Shown here in pieces: positions 1 to 8,169 of a stretch of DNA of 8,577 bases. Position numbers and translations under genes: made by a program. Numbering within the stretch: position 1 is the stretch's first letter; the number at the start of each line of letters is the position of its first letter. A model generated the notes under the pieces. The model was not told where the DNA came from and searched no databases. It saw only the letters and a program-made list of their open reading frames with translations. The stretch comes from an uncultured Nitrospirota bacterium (GTDB lineage Bacteria; Nitrospinota; Nitrospinia; SZUA-224), in the NCBI GenBank assembly GCA_913009285.1, contig CAJVYE010000033.1, forward strand, positions 1 through 8,577, in the 5' to 3' direction.

Positions 1-2
1 AA

Positions 3-137
3 AATGAGGCTGTACCGCTAGTTATAATGACCCACTCTGCTGTAGAGCGTGATGTTCAATCCGCCCTGTCTGAGATTGATAAGCTTGATGTGGTTCTGGA
101 AAAGACGGTTCTGATCAGAGTGGAAGATGGGGGATGA
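3..137 (+). CDS. hom: Homoserine dehydrogenase, C-terminal end (partial)
   Basis: This is the last 44 codons of a gene that begins upstream of the window, ending at TGA 135-137. The translation contains VPLVIMTHSAVERDVQ, then SEIDKLDVV, then VLIRVED at the end. This is the typical tail of the regulatory ACT domain of NADP-dependent homoserine dehydrogenase, which reduces aspartate semialdehyde to homoserine in the cytoplasm. ACT domains of this enzyme usually sense threonine. The catalytic part is not visible, so the call rests on the C-terminal pattern and on the neighbours thrC and lysC, which act in the same pathway. The gene is separated from thrC by a mobile repeat, so co-transcription with thrC may be disturbed. 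Confidence 0.85.
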   Translation, partial: NEAVPLVIMTHSAVERDVQSALSEIDKLDVVLEKTVLIRVEDGG

Positions 138-160
138 ACAAATCGAGAATCGAAAATAAC

Positions 161-410
161 AGTAAGCGTTCACAGAACACTGAAATTGGAAATTGGAAAT
201 TTGTGTTATCGTAATAGTTCACCATAGAAAGACACGGAATATCACTGGAATTTATTAATAGGACTTCATCTTACGATGAAGTTCCATTAATAAATTTCAG
301 TGTAAATCCGTGAATATCCGTGGTAACGTATTATGCTTTTTAAGGATTAAAATTATGGCTGAACTATTACCTAATTTCTAATTTCCAATTTCAAACCGTG
401 AACGGTTACA
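161..410 (+). mobile_element. MITE-like palindromic element, copy 1
   Basis: This non-coding element of about 250 bp nearly fills the hom-thrC gap (138-438). The ends are imperfect inverted repeats: AGTAAGCGTTCAC at 161-173 and the reverse complement of TGTAACCGTTCAC at 398-410. AATAAC occurs directly on both sides (155-160 and 411-416), which looks like a 6-bp target duplication. Inside, both halves carry GAAATTGGAAATT motifs, AATAGTTCA motifs and CACGGA boxes in opposite orientation, so the whole unit can fold as a long hairpin. There is no transposase, so it would be non-autonomous. A near-identical inverted copy lies at 8049-8448. Family membership in any named class is not claimed. Confidence 0.75.
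251..294. repeat. Central hairpin of element copy 1
   Basis: A 20-bp arm at 251-270 pairs with 275-294 across a 4-nt loop (TTAC), with two mismatches. The core is ACTTCATC / GATGAAGT. The symmetry continues outward (CACTGGAA at 244-251 against TTTCAGTG at 295-302 with a mismatch). It is the symmetry centre of the larger element. No T-run follows it, so it is not a canonical intrinsic terminator, although it could impede transcription between hom and thrC. Copy 2 lacks this exact centre. Confidence 0.75.
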
Positions 411-423
411 AATAACAAAAGGC

Positions 424-428
424 GAGGG
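424..428 (+). promoter_or_regulatory. Probable thrC ribosome binding site
   Basis: GAGGG lies ten bases before the ATG at 439 and is the only purine-rich Shine-Dalgarno-like stretch near it. It belongs to the string GAGGGATATTTTCAG, which recurs almost exactly before lysC. Confidence 0.45.
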
Positions 429-438
429 ATATTTTCAG

Positions 439-1785
439 ATGAGAAGTAATAAGTACAGGGCATGGTTTCAATGTATCAGTGAGTGTAATACAAGATACAA
501 TCTTGATGAGATAATCTATAGCTGTCCAGAGTGCGGTAATCTTCTGGAGGTCAGGCATGACATTGATAGGTTGAAAAGTAAGAGTGCGTCTGAATGGAAG
601 TCCCTCTTTGATCGCCGCTACCGGCGATCAGACTGGCCCTATGGGAGTTCTGTCTGGGGGAAGAAGGAGATGGTCTGTCCAGATGTGGACGTTGAAAATG
701 TCGTTTCTGCCTATGAAGGTGGAAGCAACCTCTTCTGGGCCGAGAGGCTGGGTAAGGAGATTGGGGCAGAGAATTTATGGATAAAACAGTGTGGGAACAA
801 TCATACAGGTTCATTTAAGGATCTAGGGATGACTGTCCTTGTCTCTATGGTAAAGCAGATGATCTCTGAGGGTAAGGATATATTGGCTATGGCCTGTGCA
901 TCAACCGGTGATACCTCAGCTTCACTTGCAGCCTATTGTGCAGTTGCCGGGATTCAGGCAATAGTCTTTCTCCCTAAGAACAAGGTATCGAGTGCACAGT
1001 TAATACAGCCACTCGCACACGGTGCTATCACCCTTTCGCTGGATACAGATTTTGATGGGTGTATGAAGATCGTCAGGGAGGTTTGTAAAAAGAATAACAT
1101 CTACCTGGCCAATTCTATGAATTCCCTCCGTATAGAGGGCCAAAAGACCTTAAGCATCGAATTGGCTCAGCAGTTTGATTGGGATATTCCAGATGTTATA
1201 ATTATTCCAGGAGGTAATCTGGGGAATGTAAGCGCCCTTGGTAAGGGATTCTTGCTTATGAAGGATCTTGGGATCATAGATAGACTCCCCAGGATAGTAT
1301 GTGCACAGGCAGAGAGGGCAAATCCCCTTTACAGGAGCTACATGACCGGATTTAAGAGGTATAAGCCGATCCATGCAAGGAAGACCCTTGCCAGTGCAAT
1401 CCAGATCGGGGATCCTGTAAGTATTAACAGGGCTATTACTATACTCAAGATGTTCAATGGAATAGTAGAGCAGGCCACCGAGGATGAACTGGCAAATGCT
1501 GCTGCCCGGGCTGACAGGACAGGATTCTTTAATTGTCCTCACACCGGTGTTGCCCTTGCAGTCCTCATCAAGTTAGTAGAGAGAGGGGAAATCTCACCCT
1601 CAGACAGGGTCGTTGTGATCTCAACAGCCAATGGACTCAAATTTACCGATTTTAAGATCAGATATCATGAAAAAAGGGGAAAGGGAGTGGAGGCTATATA
1701 TTCTAATCTCCCGGTAGAGTTACCTGCCAGGTACGATGATGTAAGGGATACGATACTACGTGTGATTGAGGGAAGGGGTAACTGA
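439..1785 (+). CDS. thrC: Threonine synthase
   Basis: The 448-residue product is a PLP-dependent cytoplasmic enzyme converting O-phosphohomoserine to threonine, the last step of the pathway. Cys pairs C12/C16 and C29/C32 form a small zinc-ribbon-like N-terminus, as in many threonine synthases of the archaeal/Gram-positive-like type. HTGSFKDLG holds the expected Schiff-base lysine (K127). [15 protein letters not shown] and [17 protein letters not shown] are the conserved substrate- and PLP-phosphate-binding segments of this fold-type II family. Length is normal for the family and the frame is intact. ATG 439 is preceded by GAGGG at good spacing. The stop TGA (1783-1785) directly abuts the ATG of the next gene, so the two are probably translationally coupled. 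The protein resembles threonine synthase rather than cysteate synthase because of its pathway neighbours. Confidence 0.93.
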   Translation: MRSNKYRAWFQCISECNTRYNLDEIIYSCPECGNLLEVRHDIDRLKSKSASEWKSLFDRRYRRSDWPYGSSVWGKKEMVCPDVDVENVVSAYEGGSNLFWAERLGKEIGAENLWIKQCGNNHTGSFKDLGMTVLVSMVKQMISEGKDILAMACASTGDTSASLAAYCAVAGIQAIVFLPKNKVSSAQLIQPLAHGAITLSLDTDFDGCMKIVREVCKKNNIYLANSMNSLRIEGQKTLSIELAQQFDWDIPDVIIIPGGNLGNVSALGKGFLLMKDLGIIDRLPRIVCAQAERANPLYRSYMTGFKRYKPIHARKTLASAIQIGDPVSINRAITILKMFNGIVEQATEDELANAAARADRTGFFNCPHTGVALAVLIKLVERGEISPSDRVVVISTANGLKFTDFKIRYHEKRGKGVEAIYSNLPVELPARYDDVRDTILRVIEGRGN

Positions 1786-2994
1786 ATGAAATATATTGTT
1801 CTCCTTGGAGATGGGATGACTGATTATCCTATCCCTGAACTTAATAATAAGACCCCTCTGACAGAGGCGAATACGCCTCACATGGATCTTGTTGCCCGTG
1901 AAGGGATTACTGGATCAGTCAGGACAATACCACATGGCTTTTCTCCTGGAAGTGATGTTGCGAATCTCTCCATATTAGGGTATGACCCGGTAAGGTATTT
2001 TACAGGGAGGGCTCCTCTTGAGGCTGCAAGTATGGGAGTTAAGTTAAATTCCGGGGATACTGCCTTTCGCTGTAATCTGGTTACCCTGAGGCTGATGGGC
2101 AGTGATATGGTAATGGAGGATTTCAGTGCAGGGCATATCTCTACTGAGGAGGCAAGCCAGTTAATAACCGAGATCGATAAGAGATTGGGTTCAGATGATA
2201 TAAGGTTCTACCCTGGGGTCAGCTACAGGCATCTCATGGTCTGGAGGAAGGATTCAGTTGATCTTAAACTTATCCCTCCACACGATATTTCAGGACAGGG
2301 GATAAGAGAGTATCTCCCCTCTGGAAAGGAGAAGGAAGAGATAATAAGACTGATGAATGATTCGCAGATGATCCTTAGCGATCACAAGATAAATAAGATG
2401 CGTACTGAGGAAGGGTTAAGGCCAGCTAACAGCATTTGGTTGTGGGGATATGGGAGTCGTCCGCGTCTTCCGACCTTTAAAGAGAGATACGGCCTTTCTG
2501 GATCTGTCATTTCTGCTGTTGATCTCCTGAAAGGGATAGGGATCTATGCCGGTCTTAAGAGCATAAATGTACCTGGCGCCACAGGCTATCTGGACACAGA
2601 TTATAAAGGTAAGGTGAAATATGCCCTATCTGAACTCAGAAAAAAGGATTTTGTCTATCTCCATGTAGAGGCACCTGATGAGGCATCCCATAATGGAAAC
2701 CTTAATGATAAAATCAGGGCCATAGAGGACTTTGATTCCCTTATCGTGGGTGAGATAATAAAGAAGATGCAGGAGGTTGAAGATTTGAGGATATTGCTCA
2801 TGACCGATCATTTCACCCCCTTAAGTATCAGGACACATGCTGCAGACCCTGTTCCTTTTGCTATCTATCCATCCAGTGGAGAGCCTGATGGGGTAGAGAG
2901 ATTTGATGAATCAATACTAAAGGAGGGTTCTATCCACCTTGAGAAGGGATATGAGCTGATGGATTATTTTATAAAAGGGGGAGAAGTCAATTAG
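1786..2994 (+). CDS. ApgM-family phosphoglycerate mutase-like protein; candidate homoserine kinase
   Basis: The 402-residue product belongs to the alkaline-phosphatase superfamily, archaeal-type cofactor-independent phosphoglycerate mutase branch. LLGDGMTDYP near the start gives the first metal ligand (D9). PGSDVANLSILGYDP carries the likely catalytic serine (S56), matching the serine of the NSEVGH motif of classical iPGM. HVEAPDEASHNGN and LLMTDHFTPLSIRTHAADPVPFAIY supply the C-terminal metal-binding Asp/His residues. The start directly follows the thrC stop, with GGAAGGGG in the thrC end as ribosome binding site. A subgroup of this family, encoded beside threonine genes in organisms without ThrB, has been proposed to be homoserine kinase (TIGRFAM 'proposed homoserine kinase'). 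The position between thrC and lysC fits that role, which is otherwise missing here. A glycolytic mutase is the alternative, and sequence alone cannot decide. Confidence 0.85.
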   Translation: MKYIVLLGDGMTDYPIPELNNKTPLTEANTPHMDLVAREGITGSVRTIPHGFSPGSDVANLSILGYDPVRYFTGRAPLEAASMGVKLNSGDTAFRCNLVTLRLMGSDMVMEDFSAGHISTEEASQLITEIDKRLGSDDIRFYPGVSYRHLMVWRKDSVDLKLIPPHDISGQGIREYLPSGKEKEEIIRLMNDSQMILSDHKINKMRTEEGLRPANSIWLWGYGSRPRLPTFKERYGLSGSVISAVDLLKGIGIYAGLKSINVPGATGYLDTDYKGKVKYALSELRKKDFVYLHVEAPDEASHNGNLNDKIRAIEDFDSLIVGEIIKKMQEVEDLRILLMTDHFTPLSIRTHAADPVPFAIYPSSGEPDGVERFDESILKEGSIHLEKGYELMDYFIKGGEVN

Positions 2995-3017
2995 TCAGTC
3001 CCCTCTCCTCTTAGAGG

Positions 3018-3194
3018 CATAAGCGCTAACTTAAGAGTAATTCGATTTATTTTTAGAGTCATTTGCTATTGACAATTGGCCATTAGCAATTGACAATTAA
3101 GGACTTAAAGCGTTTCCGTTTTAATGAAATTGCCAATTGCGAATTGTCAATTGCTAATAATCAATGAAAAATTATCCTTAAGTTAACGCTTATG
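3018..3194. mobile_element. Second palindromic repeat element (apgM-lysC gap)
   Basis: The 241-bp gap between the mutase-like gene and lysC contains a non-coding unit bounded by 25-bp inverted arms, 3018-3042 and 3170-3194. Both begin CATAAGCG and contain TAACTTAAG, with three mismatches. Inside is a perfect 17-bp inverted pair, ATTAGCAATTGACAATT at 3082-3098 and its complement at 3142-3158, plus further CAATTG-rich motifs. It could form a cruciform or a long RNA hairpin. Weakly matching CCCCTC runs lie just outside both arms (about 3000 and 3205), so the true ends may be wider. No coding capacity was found. Its sequence is unrelated to the 161-410 element. Confidence 0.65.
3082..3158. repeat. 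Perfect 17-bp inverted pair inside the second element
   Basis: Arms at 3082-3098 and 3142-3158 are exact reverse complements built of CAATTG/GACAATT units, with a 43-nt spacer. Related GACAATTGGCCATTAG and GAAATTGCCAATTGCG strings extend the symmetry imperfectly. It lacks a T-tract and is unlikely to be a standard terminator. Confidence 0.75.
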
Positions 3195-3220
3195 GGGTTA
3201 GGGTGAGGGGATATTTTCAG

Positions 3221-3229
3221 AGGAAAGGG
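3221..3229 (+). promoter_or_regulatory. lysC ribosome binding site (decides the start)
   Basis: AGGAAAGGG lies about seven bases before ATG 3236. This supports ATG 3236 over the in-frame GTG at 3203, whose extra 11 residues ([11 protein letters not shown]) would be read from the binding site itself and are unlike aspartokinase N-termini. Confidence 0.75.
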
Positions 3230-3235
3230 ATTGAA

Positions 3236-4447
3236 ATGAGCCTCATAGTTCAGAAATATGGTGGGACTTCTGTAGCGGATATTGCAAGGATAAAGATAAT
3301 AGCAGAGATGATAGCAGCAGAGAAGGAGAGCGGTAAAGATGTGGTAGTAGTGGTCTCTGCAATGGCCGGGGAGACAGATAAGCTTATCAGTCTGGCTCAT
3401 CAGGTCACAGATGAGCCAGATGATCGGGAGCTTGATATGCTCCTCTCATCAGGTGAGGTGGTATCTATTGCCCTTTTGGCCATGGCCCTTAATTCATTGG
3501 GCTATAAGTCAGAATCATTTACCGGGCCCCAGGTCGGGATCATAACAGATGCCTTTCATACCAGAGCGAGGATAAAGAAGATCACGGCTGACAGGATACA
3601 CAAGGCCTTAAAGGAGGACAAGATCCCTGTTGTGGCGGGTTTTCAGGGAATCAATGAGCAGGAGGATATCACCACACTCGGGAGAGGTGGCTCTGATATA
3701 ACGGCTGTGGCACTGGCATCAGCCCTGAAGGCGGATGTCTGTGAGATATATACAGATGTTGATGGTGTATACACCACTGATCCCCGTATTGTCCAAAATG
3801 CAAGGAGGCTGGACAAGATCTCCTATGATGAGATGCTGGAAATGGCAAGTCTGGGGGCAAAGGTCTTACAGATCCGGTCAGTTGGATTTGCCAAGAAATA
3901 TAATGTCCCCCTATTAGTAAAATCGTCCTTTAAGGAGGGGAAGGGGACACTGGTTACAATGGAGGACCCAGAGATGGAAGATGTTGTTGTTTCGGGAGTT
4001 GCTTATAGCAAAGAACAGTCAAAGATTACCATTAGTGGTGTTCCGGATAGACCCGGCATAGCAGCAAAGATCTTTGGAAGGATTGCTGAGGCCGGTCTGA
4101 TAGTCGATATGATAGTCCAGAATATCAGTGAAAATGGCTTGACAGATATATCCTTTACTATCCCAAGAGAGGATACGAAGAAGGCAATGAATCTGATGTC
4201 AGGATTGGCAAAAGAGATCGATGCACTTGATGTTAATGTCGATGATAGCATTGCCAAGATCTCTATAATCGGTGTGGGGATGCGGAGTCACTCTGGTATT
4301 GCCTCAAAGATGTTTGCTGCACTGGCAAAGGAGAATATAAACATTATGATGATAAGCACCTCTGAGATAAAGGTGTCATGTGTTATCCAGTCAAAGTATA
4401 CAGAGCTCGCAGTCAGGGTTCTTCATGATGAATTTGAATTGGGTTAG
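3236..4447 (+). CDS. lysC: Aspartate kinase (monofunctional, two ACT domains)
   Basis: The 403-residue product phosphorylates aspartate, the entry step to lysine, threonine and methionine, in the cytoplasm. The N-terminal amino-acid-kinase domain has VQKYGGTS (K7), [17 protein letters not shown] (about 147-154) and [13 protein letters not shown] (about 172-184), the nucleotide- and aspartate-binding motifs. Two ACT domains follow (about 261-324 and 341-401). The first includes [14 protein letters not shown]. The second includes [15 protein letters not shown] and [16 protein letters not shown]. This is the layout of feedback-inhibited enzymes of the Bacillus LysC-beta/Corynebacterium alpha type, with lysine and/or threonine as effectors. 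Length is normal. The start is ATG 3236, giving [10 protein letters not shown] as in the family. The 3' end overlaps the next gene by about 23 bases, suggesting coupled translation. Allosteric specificity cannot be read by eye. Confidence 0.95.
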   Translation: MSLIVQKYGGTSVADIARIKIIAEMIAAEKESGKDVVVVVSAMAGETDKLISLAHQVTDEPDDRELDMLLSSGEVVSIALLAMALNSLGYKSESFTGPQVGIITDAFHTRARIKKITADRIHKALKEDKIPVVAGFQGINEQEDITTLGRGGSDITAVALASALKADVCEIYTDVDGVYTTDPRIVQNARRLDKISYDEMLEMASLGAKVLQIRSVGFAKKYNVPLLVKSSFKEGKGTLVTMEDPEMEDVVVSGVAYSKEQSKITISGVPDRPGIAAKIFGRIAEAGLIVDMIVQNISENGLTDISFTIPREDTKKAMNLMSGLAKEIDALDVNVDDSIAKISIIGVGMRSHSGIASKMFAALAKENINIMMISTSEIKVSCVIQSKYTELAVRVLHDEFELG

Positions 4448-7400
4448 GTTATTATCTGGCAGACCCTTGATGTTTTACCTGACCTTCTTCCTCTTTGGAC
4501 TCTTTGCTATTGTCAGTCAGATTATCCTGATCAGGGAATTTCTGGTTGTCTTCTATGGAAATGAGATCACAATCGGGATATTCTACGCCTCATGGCTCTT
4601 CTGGATAGGGGTTGGGGCATGGATCGGGGGAAATCTTATAAAAAGATTCCATCCCACAAGGTTTTTTCTCTCCTTTCAATTGCTTCTGCCACCAACCCTC
4701 CTTGTTGAAGTGATCCTCATAAGGATCATAAGAGGCTTTCTTGATATATCCAATGCAGAGCTGATCCCTATAGGACAGGTGGCCCTCTCTATCCTGATAC
4801 TGACCATCCCTGTAAGCCTCCTGATAGGTCTTACCTTCCCGATTGGTTGTGCTATCTTGACCCATAGGAAGACAGAGGAGATATCCAATCTGTATATCTT
4901 GGAGGCAGTGGGGAGTCTTATAGGCAGCCTTCTATTTACATACCTTTTAGTATCATTCCTTGAACCGGAGATGATCGTCTTTTGGTTCATGATCATTATA
5001 TCTATGAACGTTATACTTCTTTCTCTGAAAGAGGGCATCCGGGTCATGACGATTATAGGATCCATCCTTGTGATTTTCAGTGCTGTTATGATATTGACCC
5101 CTCTTGGAGGGAAATTTGCCGGGAAGACCATTAAGATGAGGTGGAATACCATCCAGCCCGGACTGGAGTTGATCAAGACCGGGAACACCCCATATCAGAA
5201 TGTGGCCATAGGGAGGCTTGGTTCCCAGTTCAGTGTCTTGGGTGATGGAAAGATTGTTACCTCCTTTCCGAATGAGCGTGATGCCTCTGTCAGGGCAGCC
5301 CTCTTTATGGTTCAGAATCGGGATGCAAAGAGACTCCTTGTCATTGGTGGTGGGATGGATGGGCTCCTCTCTCAGCTCCTTGAATACAAGATAGAGGCCA
5401 TAGATTACCTGGAACATGACCCGTACTTCTTTCGTATCGTAAAGAGATATCTCCCTGAGAAAGATCTTAACGCCCTAAAGGATCCACGGGTTAGGGTGAT
5501 ATTTATGGATGGGAGGCTCTTTGTGAACCGGTTAAGGGGTGATGAGGGATATGATATGGTGATTATATATCTCCCTGATCCATCGTCGGCCTATCTCAAT
5601 CGCTACTACACACTCGATTTTTTTGAAAAGATTAAGGGTTCTCTCTCCCACACTGGTGTCTTGATTACAGGCGTTACATCTGCCAGCAACTATCTGGGAT
5701 TGGAGGTAAAGAGCTACAGCGGCTCTATATATTCTACACTCAGAGAGGTCTTTCCAGAAGTGGCGGTAACACCCGGGGATACCAACTACTTCTTTGCCAG
5801 TATGATACCCCACCAGGTCTCTGTGGATTACAAGGAGCTGGAAGGTAGATACGCCTCTATAGGCCTAAGAGATCGCCCCTACCTATCCCATATATTTAAG
5901 ACCCTCCTTTCTCCAGACCATGTAAGGTTTACCAGGGAGGAGCTGGACGAGGAAAAAGGGGAGATTAATAGGGATCTAAACCCCATAAGCTATTATCTGA
6001 ATATGATCCTATGGGGGAGATTCTCTGGTTCTGGCGTGGTAGATATCCTTAAGGCGATCAGGAGTGGTGGTATATGGATATATCTGATTCCCATATCCAT
6101 ATTTTTCCTCTTCAGATTATCCTATACCCTTTTTCACCCGGATAGAGAAAGGGAGATGAGATACAATTCCTTCCTATCAATGGGGGTAGTTGGCTTTGCC
6201 TCCATGGCACTTCAGATCATCCTGATATTTACATATCAGAGTATATTCGGATACCTTTATGAGAGGATAGGTCTTATAATCGGTCTCTTCATGGCCGGTC
6301 TTGCCTCAGGTGGGTTTACTATGAAGGTGATCATAAAGAGGATGGCTTATAAGGAGAAGAGGTTGATAATAATACTATCCCTTATCCTCTCTGCAATCGG
6401 TATATTTGCTCTCTTCATTCCTATTATTGTAAAGGTCATCTCTGAGCTAGATACCTCTCTGATTGAACCCCTGTTCTTAATCCTGGTGTTCATCTCAGGA
6501 TATATCTCAGGACTCATCTTTCCTTTAGTAGTCACTATTTATCAGAGATGGGCAGGGGATATAGGTATTACCTCAGGGAATATAGATAGCGCTGATCACC
6601 TGGGGGCTGCGATAGGGGCGATGATAGCCGGGGCGCTCCTTGTTCCACTCATGGGTATATCCAGATCCTGTCTTGTAGTAGCCTCTGTGGTATTCCTTCC
6701 GTCCCTGTTCTTTTTAAAATCCATCCTGTATAAGGGTGTTGATAGGAGATGGTCTTCGGTTAGTTCCAGTTTTCCCTTTATAAGGACAAGCTGGATCGTT
6801 TTTGCCTCAGTACTGAGTATCTTTATTATTTCCACATATATGAGATACGGGACAGCAAGGCCGACTATACACTTTGGAGTAACAGAGCTTGAAGAGGTCT
6901 CGCAATCAGGGTCATTTGAATTAAGAAAGACCCCCTTTATTTACTATCTTGGGATGACTCATTCCAATGTTGTCAGGAAAAAGGATCTATTGGACAGTAT
7001 GTCTTTCAGTACTATGCAGTTAAGCAGTGATATAAAGGGGTATGCTGGACCATTAAATCTGTTGTTCAGCCTTTCCAGGGATGGAATTATCAGGGGGGTA
7101 AGGTATATAGAGTCACAGGAGACGCCGGGCTATATTATGGATATAGATCGATGGCTTGAAGGGTTTAAGGGATTAGATATCAGGGAAGGGGTATACCTTT
7201 CAAAGGGTGGTATAGACGCCATGTCAGGTGCCAGTATATCTAGCAAGGCTATTATTGATATCATTAACAAATCTGGTTATAATGCAGGGAAGGATATACT
7301 TCATCTGAACTTTTCCCATAATATCTATAAGGGAGTAAGGGGTTTAAAAGAGATACTATTAGACTACAGGATAGTAGTCACATTTATGGTCTTTCTTACC

Positions 7401-8048
7401 TTTATCCCTGTTTACCTGACCGGGTCAAAGGGGTGGAGGCTGGTATATCTGGGATTATCTTTGCTTACATTAGGATGGCTCTTAAATCTCCCCTTTACCA
7501 TGGTCGATCTAGGTAATATCTCCAGAGGACATATCCCTGGTTTACAACAATTGATGTGGTTTATCCCTGTCATATTTATACTGATATACTCTATCCTGTG
7601 GGGTTCTGTCTACTGCGGTTTTATCTGTCCCTTTGGCGCCCTTCAGGAATTTTTATCATATCTCGGGAAGAGGGTACATATCTCACAGTTGCTTGAATGG
7701 CGTATGCGGTATCTCAAATATCTGATACTCGCCCTCTCCCTGGGCCTCTTTTGGCTCACCAATAGGATAGAGTGGATAACATTTAGCCCCATGCAGTATA
7801 TCTTTAAATTCAGATTTTCCATGACTGTTATCTCTCTATTGACCCTGATAGTCCTCCTTTTCTCTATCTTCTATTTCAGGTTCTGGTGTAGATACTTCTG
7901 TCCTGTAGGGTCACTCCTTGCCTTCTTTAACAGGGTATCTCTGTTAAGAGACATACCTCATTTACGTAGAGTAAAGGATTGCGATCTAGGTGTTCAAAAC
8001 CTTTCAGATATAGACTGTCTGAGGTGCAACAGATGTGTAAAGATATAG
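4425..8048 (+). CDS. Giant membrane fusion: spermidine-synthase-like + FMN-binding + NosR/NapH-type Fe-S module (3'-truncated)
   Basis: The product is about 1207 residues from ATG 4425. ATG 4428 and 4470 are alternatives, and GTG 4380 lies deep in lysC and is unlikely. Approximate domain order: residues 15-225, about seven hydrophobic segments; 240-465, a Rossmann domain of the spermidine/spermine-synthase superfamily with [16 protein letters not shown] (about 304-319), [17 protein letters not shown] and [18 protein letters not shown]; 550-805, about eight more hydrophobic segments; 810-953, an FMN_bind domain with DAMSGAS (S937), the site type flavinylated by ApbE; 970-1150, about five hydrophobic segments with [12 protein letters not shown] (C1064, C1068) and [11 protein letters not shown] (C1155, C1159), as in NosR/NapH/CcoG proteins. 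At the end, CLRCNRC stops one codon before the expected fourth cysteine. The spermidine-synthase part lacks the usual DxxDP acid, so polyamine synthesis is doubtful. The C-terminal half suggests electron transfer across the inner membrane. The overlap with lysC implies co-expression. The overall function is unknown. Confidence 0.8.
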   Translation: MMNLNWVRLLSGRPLMFYLTFFLFGLFAIVSQIILIREFLVVFYGNEITIGIFYASWLFWIGVGAWIGGNLIKRFHPTRFFLSFQLLLPPTLLVEVILIRIIRGFLDISNAELIPIGQVALSILILTIPVSLLIGLTFPIGCAILTHRKTEEISNLYILEAVGSLIGSLLFTYLLVSFLEPEMIVFWFMIIISMNVILLSLKEGIRVMTIIGSILVIFSAVMILTPLGGKFAGKTIKMRWNTIQPGLELIKTGNTPYQNVAIGRLGSQFSVLGDGKIVTSFPNERDASVRAALFMVQNRDAKRLLVIGGGMDGLLSQLLEYKIEAIDYLEHDPYFFRIVKRYLPEKDLNALKDPRVRVIFMDGRLFVNRLRGDEGYDMVIIYLPDPSSAYLNRYYTLDFFEKIKGSLSHTGVLITGVTSASNYLGLEVKSYSGSIYSTLREVFPEVAVTPGDTNYFFASMIPHQVSVDYKELEGRYASIGLRDRPYLSHIFKTLLSPDHVRFTREELDEEKGEINRDLNPISYYLNMILWGRFSGSGVVDILKAIRSGGIWIYLIPISIFFLFRLSYTLFHPDREREMRYNSFLSMGVVGFASMALQIILIFTYQSIFGYLYERIGLIIGLFMAGLASGGFTMKVIIKRMAYKEKRLIIILSLILSAIGIFALFIPIIVKVISELDTSLIEPLFLILVFISGYISGLIFPLVVTIYQRWAGDIGITSGNIDSADHLGAAIGAMIAGALLVPLMGISRSCLVVASVVFLPSLFFLKSILYKGVDRRWSSVSSSFPFIRTSWIVFASVLSIFIISTYMRYGTARPTIHFGVTELEEVSQSGSFELRKTPFIYYLGMTHSNVVRKKDLLDSMSFSTMQLSSDIKGYAGPLNLLFSLSRDGIIRGVRYIESQETPGYIMDIDRWLEGFKGLDIREGVYLSKGGIDAMSGASISSKAIIDIINKSGYNAGKDILHLNFSHNIYKGVRGLKEILLDYRIVVTFMVFLTFIPVYLTGSKGWRLVYLGLSLLTLGWLLNLPFTMVDLGNISRGHIPGLQQLMWFIPVIFILIYSILWGSVYCGFICPFGALQEFLSYLGKRVHISQLLEWRMRYLKYLILALSLGLFWLTNRIEWITFSPMQYIFKFRFSMTVISLLTLIVLLFSIFYFRFWCRYFCPVGSLLAFFNRVSLLRDIPHLRRVKDCDLGVQNLSDIDCLRCNRCVKI

Positions 8049-8169
8049 TGTAACCGTTCACGGTTTGAAATTGGAAATTAGGTAATAGTTCAGCCATAAT
8101 TTTAATCCTTAAAAAGCATAATATATTACCACGGATATTCACGGATTTACACTGAATTAATCAATTTCA

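Noticed and set aside
251..294. Central hairpin as an intrinsic terminator for hom
   Set aside because: The stem is AT-rich, no T-tract follows, and it is the symmetry centre of a mobile repeat.
3069..3097. TTGACA with GACAAT at 17-bp spacing as a lysC promoter
   Set aside because: Both boxes belong to the repetitive CAATTG palindrome and the -10 match is poor, so this is probably chance.
3203..3235. GTG 3203 as lysC start
   Set aside because: It would translate the ribosome binding site and add residues unlike any aspartokinase; ATG 3236 has good spacing and gives the family-typical start.
4380..4424. GTG 4380 as start of the large membrane gene
   Set aside because: It lies 68 bases inside lysC and the added Ser/Gln-rich residues look like lysC read out of frame; ATG 4425/4428 is more plausible.
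4676..5417. Long minus-strand frames (154 and 170 codons) opposite the large gene
   Set aside because: They overlap each other and a clearly coding plus-strand frame, and their translations look compositional with no recognisable motif.
7927..8142. Minus-strand 71-codon frame across the end of the large gene
   Set aside because: It runs through the repeat and the antisense of the Fe-S module, with no domain and no ribosome binding site; it is a shadow.
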